64,000 nucleotides of DNA. It comes from Bacillota bacterium. GTDB lineage: Bacteria > Bacillota > Dethiobacteria > DTU022. Under the pieces are notes generated by a model. That model ran no database searches and was not told the origin of the DNA. It saw nothing but the letters and a program-made list of their open reading frames with translations. The position numbers and the translations under genes are program-made. This document shows positions 24,842 to 33,110 of this stretch, piece after piece. The stretch lies in assembly GCA_011389985.1 (NCBI GenBank), contig JAABTH010000002.1, forward strand, positions 1 to 64,000. Reading direction: 5' to 3'. Each line of letters starts with the position of its first letter. Positions within the stretch are counted from its first letter, which is position 1.

Positions 24842-26296
24842 TTGATTAATCACACTTATTTTCAAAAGCGGATGGGGCTGCTTAATCTTACTGCAGATCA
24901 GATGGAACAGTTGCATCTGGCCACCCTTGATATTCTGGAGCAGGTTGGTGTAAAAGTTTATGAACCCGAAGCACTTAAATTATTAAAAGATGCAGGTGCG
25001 CCTATTAAGGGTGATCTGGTCAAAATTCAGCCATGGATGGTGCAGCAGGCTCTTCAGACCACTCCCTGCAAAATAGCCATATATAATCGATCCGGGATAA
25101 GGGCAATGACCCTGGAAAAAGGTCGCATCTATTACGGTACGGGTTCCGATACCCCCTATGTTATGGATATTGAAACCGGGTTACGTCGCCGCTCCACAAA
25201 GCAGGATACAATAAACGCATCAAGAGTTACCGATGCCCTGGAAAATATTGATTTTGTGATGTCAATGGCCCATGCATCAGATGTTCCCGAAATCAGAACA
25301 GACAGGCATCATTTTGAAGCGATGACCCTTAATACAACAAAACCAATTATATTTGATGCTCATGATCGCAAAGGATTGCTTGATATTATCCAGATGGCCT
25401 CACTGGCTGCAGGCGGCAGAAATAAGTTGGCTGAAAAGCCATATATTATTCATTACTCCGAACCGACCTCACCCCTGATGCATAGTAAAAATGCTCTTGA
25501 AAAGCTCTTGACTGCCGCAGAAGAAAGAATACCGGTAATATATGTACCTGCAGTAATGTGTGGAGCGACGGGTCCTGTGACCACAGCAGGGTCTCTGGTA
25601 GTGGCCAATGCAGAAATTTTATCGGGCCTGGTTATCCACCAACTGAAAGCAAAGGGAGCTCCATATATATACGGTGGAGGAACGCCCCCTTTAAATATGA
25701 TAACGACAGTTTGTTCTTACGGTGATCCTCAACTTGATCTCGGTTGTGCTTCACTAGTTCAGATGGCTCATTTTTATAATTTACCTTCATTTACAACTGC
25801 TGGTTGCACCGATGCCCAAAGTTTTGATCAACAGGCAGCCATGGAGGTAGGGTTTAATCTTCTCATTACCGCCCTGGCCGGAGGAAACCTTATTCATGAT
25901 ATTGGCTATATCGGGGCCGGTATGGCAACATCCCTTGAACAGGTAATTCTATGCAACGAAGGGATTGGCGCCATAAAATATATAACCCGTGGTGTGGAAA
26001 TCAACCCGACAACTCTAGCCCTTGATGTTATTGAAAAAGTTGGACCGGGTGGTCAATTTCTGACTGAACAACATACAATGGACAATTTTCGCACCCAAAT
26101 GCACTTTACCAAGCTTTTTAACCGGAATAATTATGACAACTGGGTCGCTGCCGGCAAAAAAGATTTCGGAATAAACGCAAATGCCTTGATCCATGAAATT
26201 TTACAATGGCATGAGGTTCCATCACTTGACAGTGAAGCTGAAGAAGCAATAAAAAATATTGCTGAAGGAAATGAGACAAATACAAAACTGGCCTGA
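24842..26296 (+). CDS. MttB-family (non-pyrrolysine) methyltransferase 5
   Basis: A 484-residue MttB-superfamily protein. It has YYGTGSDTPYVMD (~100), GATGPVTTAG (~243), YIYGGGTPPLNMIT (~280) and TTAGCTDAQSFDQQAAMEVG (~320). GGGAGG lies 8 bases before the TTG start. A second cyclodeaminase/cyclohydrolase gene follows after about 50 bases, which would fit onward oxidation of the methyl group as methenyl-THF after transfer to folate (inference). Copy 4 is the nearest relative in the window. Confidence 0.86.
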   Translation: MINHTYFQKRMGLLNLTADQMEQLHLATLDILEQVGVKVYEPEALKLLKDAGAPIKGDLVKIQPWMVQQALQTTPCKIAIYNRSGIRAMTLEKGRIYYGTGSDTPYVMDIETGLRRRSTKQDTINASRVTDALENIDFVMSMAHASDVPEIRTDRHHFEAMTLNTTKPIIFDAHDRKGLLDIIQMASLAAGGRNKLAEKPYIIHYSEPTSPLMHSKNALEKLLTAAEERIPVIYVPAVMCGATGPVTTAGSLVVANAEILSGLVIHQLKAKGAPYIYGGGTPPLNMITTVCSYGDPQLDLGCASLVQMAHFYNLPSFTTAGCTDAQSFDQQAAMEVGFNLLITALAGGNLIHDIGYIGAGMATSLEQVILCNEGIGAIKYITRGVEINPTTLALDVIEKVGPGGQFLTEQHTMDNFRTQMHFTKLFNRNNYDNWVAAGKKDFGINANALIHEILQWHEVPSLDSEAEEAIKNIAEGNETNTKLA

Positions 26297-26350
26297 TTGG
26301 TTATTGCTTGATATAATAAATAACAGGAAATAGGAAAAGAGGTTATGAAT

Positions 26351-26974
26351 ATGTTAAAGGATTTGCCGGTTGAAGTGTTTGTCCGTGAAGTTGCTTCAGC
26401 TTCTCCGGCTCCAAGCAGTGGTTCAGTTGCCGCTCTTACGGGAGCCCAGGCAGCGGGGCTTCTTTCAATGTATTGTAATGTCAGTCAGGATCGCGATAAG
26501 CTGGGAGATGCTGTGGATATACTGCAAAAAGCAGGCGAAGAAGCTCGCTTTCTCATGGCCAGACAGTTAGATAATATTGATGATGATACCATTGCCTTTA
26601 ACCAGGTCATGGAAGTTTTTCGATTACCTGAAGATAATAACAGCAGTAAGACAGAGCGATCTGCTGCTGTTTTGGAAGTAGTTCAAAATGCAATTGAAAT
26701 AACCCTGAAATCGGCCAGAGGATCATTGAGAACACTTTCTTTAATTAATGAAGTGGTTTGTAAAGGAAACCCTTCTGCAATTACTGATTTGGGTATGGCT
26801 AACCTGCAGGCATTTTCGGGGCTTGCCGGAGCATACTATAACGTTAAGGCAAACCTTGGCTTATTAAGGGCGCAGGATAAAACCGGTGAAGTTAATCGTG
26901 AAGCTGAAGAGATATTAAAGCAGGGCCAGGTATTTTTTGATTCCAATAGAAGCCTGATAGAAAAGGCTCTTTAG
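26351..26974 (+). CDS. FchA-family cyclodeaminase/cyclohydrolase, second copy
   Basis: A protein of about 207 residues of the formiminotransferase-cyclodeaminase C-terminal family. The signature SPAPSSGSVAALTGAQAAGL near the N-terminus corresponds to the glycine-rich loop, and KGNPSAITDLGMA (~140) matches the second loop. Members of this family in acetogens hydrolyse methenyl-THF (FchA). AGAGG lies 8 bases before ATG 26351, so this start is preferred over ATG 26345. Its position after an mttB gene rather than among hut genes suggests one-carbon oxidation or the Wood-Ljungdahl pathway rather than histidine breakdown. Confidence 0.75.
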   Translation: MLKDLPVEVFVREVASASPAPSSGSVAALTGAQAAGLLSMYCNVSQDRDKLGDAVDILQKAGEEARFLMARQLDNIDDDTIAFNQVMEVFRLPEDNNSSKTERSAAVLEVVQNAIEITLKSARGSLRTLSLINEVVCKGNPSAITDLGMANLQAFSGLAGAYYNVKANLGLLRAQDKTGEVNREAEEILKQGQVFFDSNRSLIEKAL

Positions 26975-26989
26975 TTAAAGGGTGGTAAT

Positions 26990-27760
26990 ATGACCGACCT
27001 TTATTCGATAATAGATCAGTCTTTTTTGCTGGATTACTTATTTTACCCGCGCCGTCAGCATAACAAAGCCCGTGACGGCGATTTTGATCTGTCTGTTTCG
27101 GTAGATAAGGGTGTTTCTATAGTATGCAGGGCTTATCCATCAAAAAATAGTTCTCCATGGATTCTATATTTTCATGGAAACGGAGAGGTCGTAAGTGATT
27201 ACGACGGAATTGCCCCGATGTATAAAAACCGGGGTTTGAATCTTTTGGTTGCTGACTATCGCGGTTACGGAGCAAGTACCGGAAACCCCGGATTTGAATC
27301 CATGATTGGCGATGCCGCAAAAATCTTTGAATCAGTAAATGAACAGCTAAAAGGTGAATATAATATTGACAATTGGGTAGTAATGGGGCGTTCGCTTGGC
27401 AGTATTTCTGCCCTTGAACTTGCAGCCCGTTATCCTGACCAATTTAAAGGTTTAATTATTGAAAGCGGATTTATAAGTATTGTCCGATTAATAGAACACC
27501 TTGGTCTGCCTTCACCCGGAAACCTTGATCTGCTAGAAAAGTTTCATAATGACTTAGTTAAAGGAATCAACCTGCCGGCCTTGATTATTCATGGTGAATG
27601 GGATCGGCTTGTGCCTTTCGAGCAGGGCAAAGAATTATTTAAGGCCCTTGGCTCAGGTGAAAAAAAGATGGTTACTATTCCACGAGCTGACCATAATGAT
27701 ATAATGTTTGTCGATTCAAAGCAATATATAGATACTATATCTAGTTTTGTATTCAACTAA
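26990..27760 (+). CDS. Alpha/beta hydrolase
   Basis: A 256-residue serine hydrolase of the BEM46/Abhd13-like group. It has the oxyanion segment LYFHGNGEV (~62), the nucleophile elbow GRSLGS (~137), Asp in HGEWDRLVP (~203) and the final His in ADHND (~238). There is no signal peptide, so it is cytoplasmic. AAAGGGTGG precedes the ATG. It starts 15 bases after the cyclodeaminase gene and ends 12 bases before a CBS-domain gene. The substrate is unknown. Confidence 0.8.
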   Translation: MTDLYSIIDQSFLLDYLFYPRRQHNKARDGDFDLSVSVDKGVSIVCRAYPSKNSSPWILYFHGNGEVVSDYDGIAPMYKNRGLNLLVADYRGYGASTGNPGFESMIGDAAKIFESVNEQLKGEYNIDNWVVMGRSLGSISALELAARYPDQFKGLIIESGFISIVRLIEHLGLPSPGNLDLLEKFHNDLVKGINLPALIIHGEWDRLVPFEQGKELFKALGSGEKKMVTIPRADHNDIMFVDSKQYIDTISSFVFN

Positions 27761-27772
27761 GGAGGGTGTTTA

Positions 27773-28234
27773 ATGAGTAAGGTTAAAGAAATCATGACTA
27801 CAGATGTAATTACAGTTTCGACTGGCGATTCAGTTGAGCTGTGCTCTAAGCTGATGCAGGAGAATAACATCAGCGGTCTGCCGGTCTTGAATGAAGCAGG
27901 CAAGGTTGCCGGAATAGTTACCGAGGGGGATTTAATTAGACGGGCTTCCAGAATTAAAGCTCCGGGCTACCTTGAGATCCTGGGTGGTTTGATCTATCTG
28001 GGCAGTCCGAAAAAATTTGTTGAAGAGTTGCAAAGGGCTATGTCTTTGGAAGCAGGCCAGCTAATGAGTAAGGATGTCATTTCAATCAAGCCCGGGGATA
28101 AAGTTGAAAAAGCTGCAACTCTCATGGTTGAAAATAATATTAGCAGATTGCCTGTTATCGATGATGGCGAAAAGCTTGTAGGCATTCTTTCCCGGCGAGA
28201 CATAATGAGATGCCTTTACAACCGTAATGACTAA
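27773..28234 (+). CDS. CBS-domain pair protein
   Basis: A 153-residue protein made of two CBS domains (KEIMTTDVITVSTGD... and QLMSKDVISIKPGDK...), each ending in a GI-V-ex-DL/RRDI type strand. Such pairs bind adenine nucleotides and act as energy or ligand sensors. No enzymatic or transport domain is attached, so its partner is unknown. AAGGAGGGTG precedes the ATG. It is followed after 24 bases by the thioredoxin-CcdA selenoprotein gene. Confidence 0.85.
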   Translation: MSKVKEIMTTDVITVSTGDSVELCSKLMQENNISGLPVLNEAGKVAGIVTEGDLIRRASRIKAPGYLEILGGLIYLGSPKKFVEELQRAMSLEAGQLMSKDVISIKPGDKVEKAATLMVENNISRLPVIDDGEKLVGILSRRDIMRCLYNRND

Positions 28235-28258
28235 TCCTTTTTGTCCGGAGGTTATATT

Positions 28259-29437
28259 GTGTCTGCCAAATATAAGTATTTAATTTTAATAGTTGTTGTT
28301 GCGGCCGTTATGACCGTTCTCTTTCTTCCAGGTTCAGAACTTATTTCCGATGTTCAAACCGTCACTGATGAACCTGATCCCGAGAATTTTGTTCCTGATG
28401 ATAGGCCATACACTGCCTATACGGAAGCGATACAGGCGCAGCGGCCGATAGTCCTTGAATTTTATGCCAGATGGTGAAGCGCCTGTGTAGCAATGGAGCC
28501 CGTGCTAATGGCTCTGAAACAAGAATACGACCAACAGGTTGTCTTTATCGTTGCCGATTTGGATAACCAGCAAACTGAAAAGTTCTTTGAACATTTTGAT
28601 ATACTTTATATTCCCGACTTTTATTTTATTGATTCCGAAGGTGTTATTGTCTCCCGGGATGCCGGTGTACTTACATTTGATGAAATGGCCGCCCGGGTAG
28701 ATATGATAACGGTGGATGCGCCTGGAGAAAAAAGAGTTGCTTCAGGTATTGAGCATTTCTTTTCCCGGACCCTGCCTGAAGCCATTAGCCAGCGATCGAT
28801 AATAACGCTGGTGCTGGTTTTTCTCGGCGGCCTGCTTACCAGTATCAGCCCCTGTATTCTTACCATGGTTCCTCTACTGGTTGGATATATTGGCGGCTAT
28901 GGTGAGGGTAGTAAATCAAGAGGTTTTATTTTGTCTGCCTCATTTGTAACAGGCATGGCAGTTACATTTTCAATTCTTGGTTTTATTGCTGCTTATTTTG
29001 GCAGTGTTTTCGGAGAAATAGGTTCTGCTTGGTATTATGTCCTGGCTGCTGTTGCTCTAATCATGGGCTTACAATTGTTGGGCGTATTGACATTTGAAAT
29101 GCCCGGTTTGAAAAAGCTTCCTCTTAGAAAGGCCGGTTTTGGAGGCGCACTGATCATGGGTTTGTTATTCGGACTTGTAGCTTCTCCATGCGCCACACCT
29201 GTTCTGGCAGTTATAATTACTTATGCAGCGGTGCAGGCCGAGTTATTATACGGGAGCATTCTTCTGTTTATTTATGGCCTTGGCCACGGAATACCGCTCT
29301 TAGTTGCAGGTACTTTTACCGGTTTGGCCAGAAACCTGCCTAAAATCAATAAATATACCCATAATTTAAGTTACATCAGTGGTGCAATACTGGTATTGGG
29401 TGGTCTGTTTTTGCTTTACTGGGCAGGAATCAGATAA
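28259..29437 (+). CDS. Thioredoxin-CcdA fusion membrane protein, probable selenoprotein (in-frame TGA = Sec73)
   Basis: Two open frames in the same phase are separated only by a TGA at 28475-28477. Read through, they give a 392-residue protein: an N-terminal membrane anchor (residues ~5-23), an extracytoplasmic thioredoxin-like domain with the motif W-U-S-A-C at 72-76, then six membrane helices of the CcdA/DsbD type. Conserved cysteines lie in the SPCILTMVP and ASPCATPVL segments. Thioredoxins have W-C-x-x-C, so the TGA stands exactly where the first catalytic Cys should be. A stem-loop with the right spacing follows. GGAGG lies 7 bases before GTG 28259. It would carry reducing power across the membrane. 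The domain order is opposite to DsbD. Sec insertion is inferred. Confidence 0.85.
28494..28516 (+). promoter_or_regulatory. Probable bacterial SECIS element
   Basis: TGGAGCC and GGCTCTG form a 7-bp stem (two wobble pairs at the base) around the loop CGTGCTAAT. The stem starts 16 bases and the loop 23 bases after the TGA at 28475, within the usual bacterial spacing, and a G is the second loop base, as expected for SelB binding. Confidence 0.65.
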
Positions 29438-29527
29438 TAGTTTGATAATTTCTGATTTTTGTAACAGGAACCGCGGCTTTTCTGACGAATAGTTCCATGG
29501 TAAGTGGAAAGGAGATGGTTTTCACTC

Positions 29528-31234
29528 ATGGATGTTAATATTCTTGTAGGTGGAGCAGCCGGCCAGGGCATGGATACTGTGATGAACCTGCTGGGAAAGG
29601 CTTTGGTTAGGGAAGGTTATAGCATAATCTATACAAAAGATTACATGTCGCGGGTACGCGGAGGCCATAATTTCTCAAGATTGAGAATTAGTTCGGAAAC
29701 CCCGTGGACTAATGTTGAAACTGTTGACATAATAGTTGCTTTAAATGAAGAAACTTTTATCCTGCATAATTCAGATCTTTCTCCATCTGGAAGAATTATC
29801 TTTGACCCCGAGCTTTTTGACTTGCCGGAAGATGAAGATCGGGGGGTTCCGGTTAAACTTCGCAGCCTTGCCGAAGAGGCCGGAGGGGCAATTATGGCAA
29901 ACACTGTTGCTGTAGGCGCTTTACTGGTTCTGATCGGGCTTGAAACAGCAACGGTTGAAAAGCTGCTTACTGAAACCTTTACCGGCAAAGAAGATGTTGC
30001 AGAACAGAATATTAAAGCCCTGAAAGCTGGTTTTAAATCGGCAGAACGTTATTGCAGCACTTGTTTTACATTGCCGCCGAAGAAAGAAGAAAGGAAAAAA
30101 CTTTTTATTGACGGCAACCAGGTTTTGGGTATGGCAGCCCTGGCCAGTGGGTGCCGTTTTCTTTCTGCCTACCCGATGACTCCTTCAACTGGTATTATGA
30201 ACTACCTGGCAGAAAAAAGTGTTCAATACCCAGTTGTAGTTGAGCAGGCAGAAGATGAAATTGCCGCTGTAAATATGGCTATGGGTGCTTCATATGCAGG
30301 TGTAAGGGCATTGACCTGCACATCTGGTGGTGGATTTTCACTTATGGTGGAAGGTTTGTCGCTTGCGGGGATGACAGAAACGCCCCTGGTAGTTATAGTT
30401 GCTATGCGTCCGGGACCGGCTACCGGATTGCCGACCCGCACTGAACAGGGCGATCTTGAGTTTGTTATTCATGCCGGCCATGGTGAATTTCCGCGTGCAG
30501 TGCTCAGCGCTACTTCACATGAAGATGCATTCTACAGGTTAAACAAAGCTTTTGAACTGGCCGATCGTTACCAGACTCCGGTTATCTTTTTGTCAGACCA
30601 GCATTTCGCCGATACTCACAGGGCGGTTGATCCTTTTGATTTCAACAGGTTAAGTTATAACCGCTCTATTGCCGGAGAAGGTGAAATAGAAAAGCCCTAT
30701 AAACGTTATCGACTTACTGAAAATGGCATATCTCCGCGTGTTATACCAGGACAACTAGAAGGAGAAACCGTTTTGGTAGATAGCGATGAGCACGATGAAA
30801 ATGGGAATATTATAGAGGATGCGGAAACAAGACGGCTTATGGCAGATAAAAGAATGCGCAAAATGGTTTTACTGGCCGAAGATATGGATGAACCAGACCT
30901 CTATGGTGATCCGCAACCGGAACTACTTCTGCTTGGCTGGGGTTCAACCTACGGGGTTTTACGGGAAGTGGTTGATACTCTCTCCGCACGAGGTAAAAAA
31001 ACGGCAATGCTCCAGTTTACTGATCTATGGCCACTTCCGCAAAAGCGTATAAAAAATCTTTTCCCTCAGGTGGAAAAGGTATTAAGTGTTGAGAATAATA
31101 TTACCGGACAGCTTGCCTCTCTGATCTACCGTGAAACAGGGTTGGCAGTTGACGGTAAAATTGTTAAATACGACGGGCGACCCTTTCTGCCCCGAGAAAT
31201 AGTTAAGGAGGTGGATAAATATGTTCAAGGCTGA
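29528..31234 (+). CDS. 2-oxoacid:acceptor oxidoreductase, fused gamma-alpha subunit
   Basis: A 568-residue protein with the gamma domain first (GGAAGQGMDTV, the CoA/ferredoxin-side domain, residues ~8-180) and the pyrimidine-binding alpha domain after (SAYPMTPSTGIMNYLAEK at ~215, AEDEIAAVNMAMGASYAGVRA, then the C-terminal transketolase domain). This is the KorA layout of 2-oxoglutarate or branched-chain 2-oxoacid:ferredoxin oxidoreductases. GTG 29504 is in frame but ATG 29528 matches the family start. It overlaps the beta subunit by 14 bases. No ferredoxin-like delta subunit is encoded beside it. Confidence 0.88.
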   Translation: MDVNILVGGAAGQGMDTVMNLLGKALVREGYSIIYTKDYMSRVRGGHNFSRLRISSETPWTNVETVDIIVALNEETFILHNSDLSPSGRIIFDPELFDLPEDEDRGVPVKLRSLAEEAGGAIMANTVAVGALLVLIGLETATVEKLLTETFTGKEDVAEQNIKALKAGFKSAERYCSTCFTLPPKKEERKKLFIDGNQVLGMAALASGCRFLSAYPMTPSTGIMNYLAEKSVQYPVVVEQAEDEIAAVNMAMGASYAGVRALTCTSGGGFSLMVEGLSLAGMTETPLVVIVAMRPGPATGLPTRTEQGDLEFVIHAGHGEFPRAVLSATSHEDAFYRLNKAFELADRYQTPVIFLSDQHFADTHRAVDPFDFNRLSYNRSIAGEGEIEKPYKRYRLTENGISPRVIPGQLEGETVLVDSDEHDENGNIIEDAETRRLMADKRMRKMVLLAEDMDEPDLYGDPQPELLLLGWGSTYGVLREVVDTLSARGKKTAMLQFTDLWPLPQKRIKNLFPQVEKVLSVENNITGQLASLIYRETGLAVDGKIVKYDGRPFLPREIVKEVDKYVQG

Positions 31235-32069
31235 TCATTATATGCCCGGCGGGACTGCCTGGTGTCCGGGCTGCGGTAACTTTCAGATACGCGAAGCTCT
31301 GGCTGAAGCGCTTGCTGAGTTGGAACTGCCGCCTGAGAGGATACTAATTTGCTCAGGAATCGGGCAGGCAGCCAAGATACCTCATTATATTCGGGCAAAC
31401 GGTTTTAATGGTTTACATGGTCGGGCCCTGCCGCCGGCACTTGGCGCTTGTATAGCCAATAAAGAATTAAAGGTTATTGTAGAATCAGGTGATGGTGACA
31501 GTTATGGAGAGGGCGGTAACCATTTTATTCACAATATTAGACGAAACCCCGATCTTGCCCACTTTGTTCATAATAACCAGATATACGGCCTGACCAAAGG
31601 CCAGGCAAGCCCTACCAGTGACCAGGGAATGAAAACGGGAGTGCAGGTAAACGGGGTCGTTTTACCGGCCTTAAATCCCCTGGCAGTTGCCCTGGTTCTT
31701 GGCGCAGGTTTTGTTGCCCGCTGCTTCAGCGGGGAAAAGGACCACCTGAAAGAGACGATGAAGGAGGCAATTAATTTCCCGGGTTATGCCCTGGTTGATA
31801 TTCTTCAGCCCTGCGTATCTTTTAACAAGGTTAACACTTTTGGCTGGTACAAGAAAAGAACCTACTTTCCAGATATAGAAGATCTGGAAGATTGGTCGGC
31901 AGCTTTAGAAATTTCACGGCAGTGGGGTGATAAAATTCCCCTGGGTATATTTTATAAAAAGCCTAAACCAACTTTTGAATCTTCGTTAAAAGTGTTGGAA
32001 GGAGAACCCCTGGCATTTAAACCATTTAATCCGGTGGAAATTGCCTCTGTTCAAAATGAATATCTTTAA
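31221..32069 (+). CDS. 2-oxoacid:acceptor oxidoreductase, beta subunit
   Basis: A 282-residue TPP-binding subunit. Marks are the WCPGCGNF cysteine motif (~11-18), the TPP/Mg2+ motif GDGDSYGEGGNHF (~93) and HNNQIYGLTKGQASPTS (~117). With the upstream fused subunit it oxidatively decarboxylates a 2-oxoacid to the acyl-CoA and reduces ferredoxin. AAGGAGG lies just before the ATG, inside the end of the previous gene. An enoyl-CoA hydratase gene follows after 28 bases, so the acyl-CoA may enter beta-oxidation-type steps. Confidence 0.9.
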   Translation: MFKADHYMPGGTAWCPGCGNFQIREALAEALAELELPPERILICSGIGQAAKIPHYIRANGFNGLHGRALPPALGACIANKELKVIVESGDGDSYGEGGNHFIHNIRRNPDLAHFVHNNQIYGLTKGQASPTSDQGMKTGVQVNGVVLPALNPLAVALVLGAGFVARCFSGEKDHLKETMKEAINFPGYALVDILQPCVSFNKVNTFGWYKKRTYFPDIEDLEDWSAALEISRQWGDKIPLGIFYKKPKPTFESSLKVLEGEPLAFKPFNPVEIASVQNEYL

Positions 32070-32097
32070 GATCCGATCATATTAAGGGGTGTTTATT

Positions 32098-32877
32098 ATG
32101 TCTTATGAAACTATCATTGTTGAAAAGAATGATCTTATCGCCCGTATAACATTCAACCGTCCGGAAAGACTAAATGCAATTAATAGTACCCTTGGCTTAG
32201 AAGTTAAAAAAGCTCTTGAAGAGCTTGTTGTCGATGATGAAGTAAGAGTATTGATCATTACCGGTAACCCAAGGATAAGGGAAAAGGAAGGACAACAGGA
32301 GATAAAGCACTGCTTTTCAGCTGGCTGGGATCTTTCAGAAACAGCAGTTGTGGAACCTATAGTAGAAATGATTGCTTCATATGAAAAGCCTGTGATTGCA
32401 ATGGTTAACGGTTTTGCCCTTGGTGGTGGTTGTGAAATAGCACTTGCCTGTGATTTCATAATAGCCGCTGACACTGCGGAGTTGGGATTGCCGGAAATTA
32501 ACCGTGGGTTACTGCCCGGCTGGGGAGGGACTCAAAGGTTACCGCGCAGAATTGGTGTGGCAAAAGCCAAATGGATGATATTAAGTGGAGAAACAGTAGA
32601 CGGCAAAGAGGCAAAAGAAATAGGTTTGGTTGACCAGGTAGTTAATAAAGAAGCGCTTGACAGGACTGCTTGTGACTTTGCAGCGAAACTGGCAGAGAAA
32701 CCACCTCTTAGTCTGAAGAAAATTAAAGAGACTATTAACAAAGGCATAGACACAGATCTTCAATCAGGATTAAAATTGGAACAGGAAGCCTTAGGTTTCC
32801 TGTTACAAACAGAGGATTTTCAGGAAGGTATAGCGGCTTTTATGGAAAAAAGAACTCCGGTTTGGAAAGGCCGATAA
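32098..32877 (+). CDS. Enoyl-CoA hydratase/isomerase family protein
   Basis: A 259-residue crotonase-fold protein. The CoA oxyanion-hole segments are HCFSAGWDLSE (~70) and NGFALGGGCEIALACD (~102). The catalytic-site Glu expected for hydratases is present in LGLPEINRGLLPGWGGTQRLPR (~128). AAGGGGTG lies 9 bases before ATG 32098, preferred over the in-frame GTG at 32089. Hydration of crotonyl-CoA or a related enoyl-CoA is the likely reaction. It seems to be the last gene of the oxidoreductase operon. Confidence 0.85.
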   Translation: MSYETIIVEKNDLIARITFNRPERLNAINSTLGLEVKKALEELVVDDEVRVLIITGNPRIREKEGQQEIKHCFSAGWDLSETAVVEPIVEMIASYEKPVIAMVNGFALGGGCEIALACDFIIAADTAELGLPEINRGLLPGWGGTQRLPRRIGVAKAKWMILSGETVDGKEAKEIGLVDQVVNKEALDRTACDFAAKLAEKPPLSLKKIKETINKGIDTDLQSGLKLEQEALGFLLQTEDFQEGIAAFMEKRTPVWKGR

Positions 32878-32882
32878 TTTAT

Positions 32883-32912
32883 TTGTCTTAAAAATAAGAA
32901 AAGGCATATAAT
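32883..32912 (+). promoter_or_regulatory. Sigma-A type promoter
   Basis: TTGTCT (32883-32888) and TATAAT (32907-32912) are separated by 18 bases. It would drive the zinc-ribbon microprotein and the esterase. Confidence 0.55.
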
Positions 32913-32969
32913 TGTACAAAACAACTATGAACTTACACACTACTCAATAACAGTAAAGGACTGATTTTA

Positions 32970-33110
32970 TTGTTTGAGTGGGTATGTCCGCATTGTGGTA
33001 AAAAATTTTATAGCTCCTGCGCCGATCGCGATAATGAAATGATCAATTGCTGCTATTGTGGAATGGAAATGAAAAATCCGTACTATTACCCGGGCAATGA
33101 AACAAAATAA
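32970..33110 (+). CDS. Zinc-ribbon microprotein (46 residues)
   Basis: A TTG-started frame with AAAGGA about 10 bases upstream. It encodes WVCPHCGKKFYSSCADRDN followed by a second half with CCYCGM. The two C-x-x-C pairs (CPHC and CYC-G, with an additional Cys) are those of a rubredoxin-like zinc ribbon. It overlaps the following esterase gene by 14 bases in another frame, so the two are probably translated together. It may be a regulatory or assembly partner; no named family was recognised. The cysteine spacing and the promoter just upstream argue that it is real. Confidence 0.6.
   Translation: MFEWVCPHCGKKFYSSCADRDNEMINCCYCGMEMKNPYYYPGNETK

Noticed and set aside
3254..26296. Pyrrolysine (TAG readthrough) in the MttB genes
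   Set aside because: All five reading frames are open through the region where pyrrolysine occurs. Copies 1 and 4 end in TAG, but at normal family length with further stops soon after, so these are ordinary stops.
28259..29437. Two separate genes or a nonsense-mutated pseudogene at the TGA
   Set aside because: The downstream half has no start codon with a ribosome binding site near its beginning. The TGA sits exactly at the redox Cys, and both halves are otherwise intact. Selenocysteine is the simpler reading.
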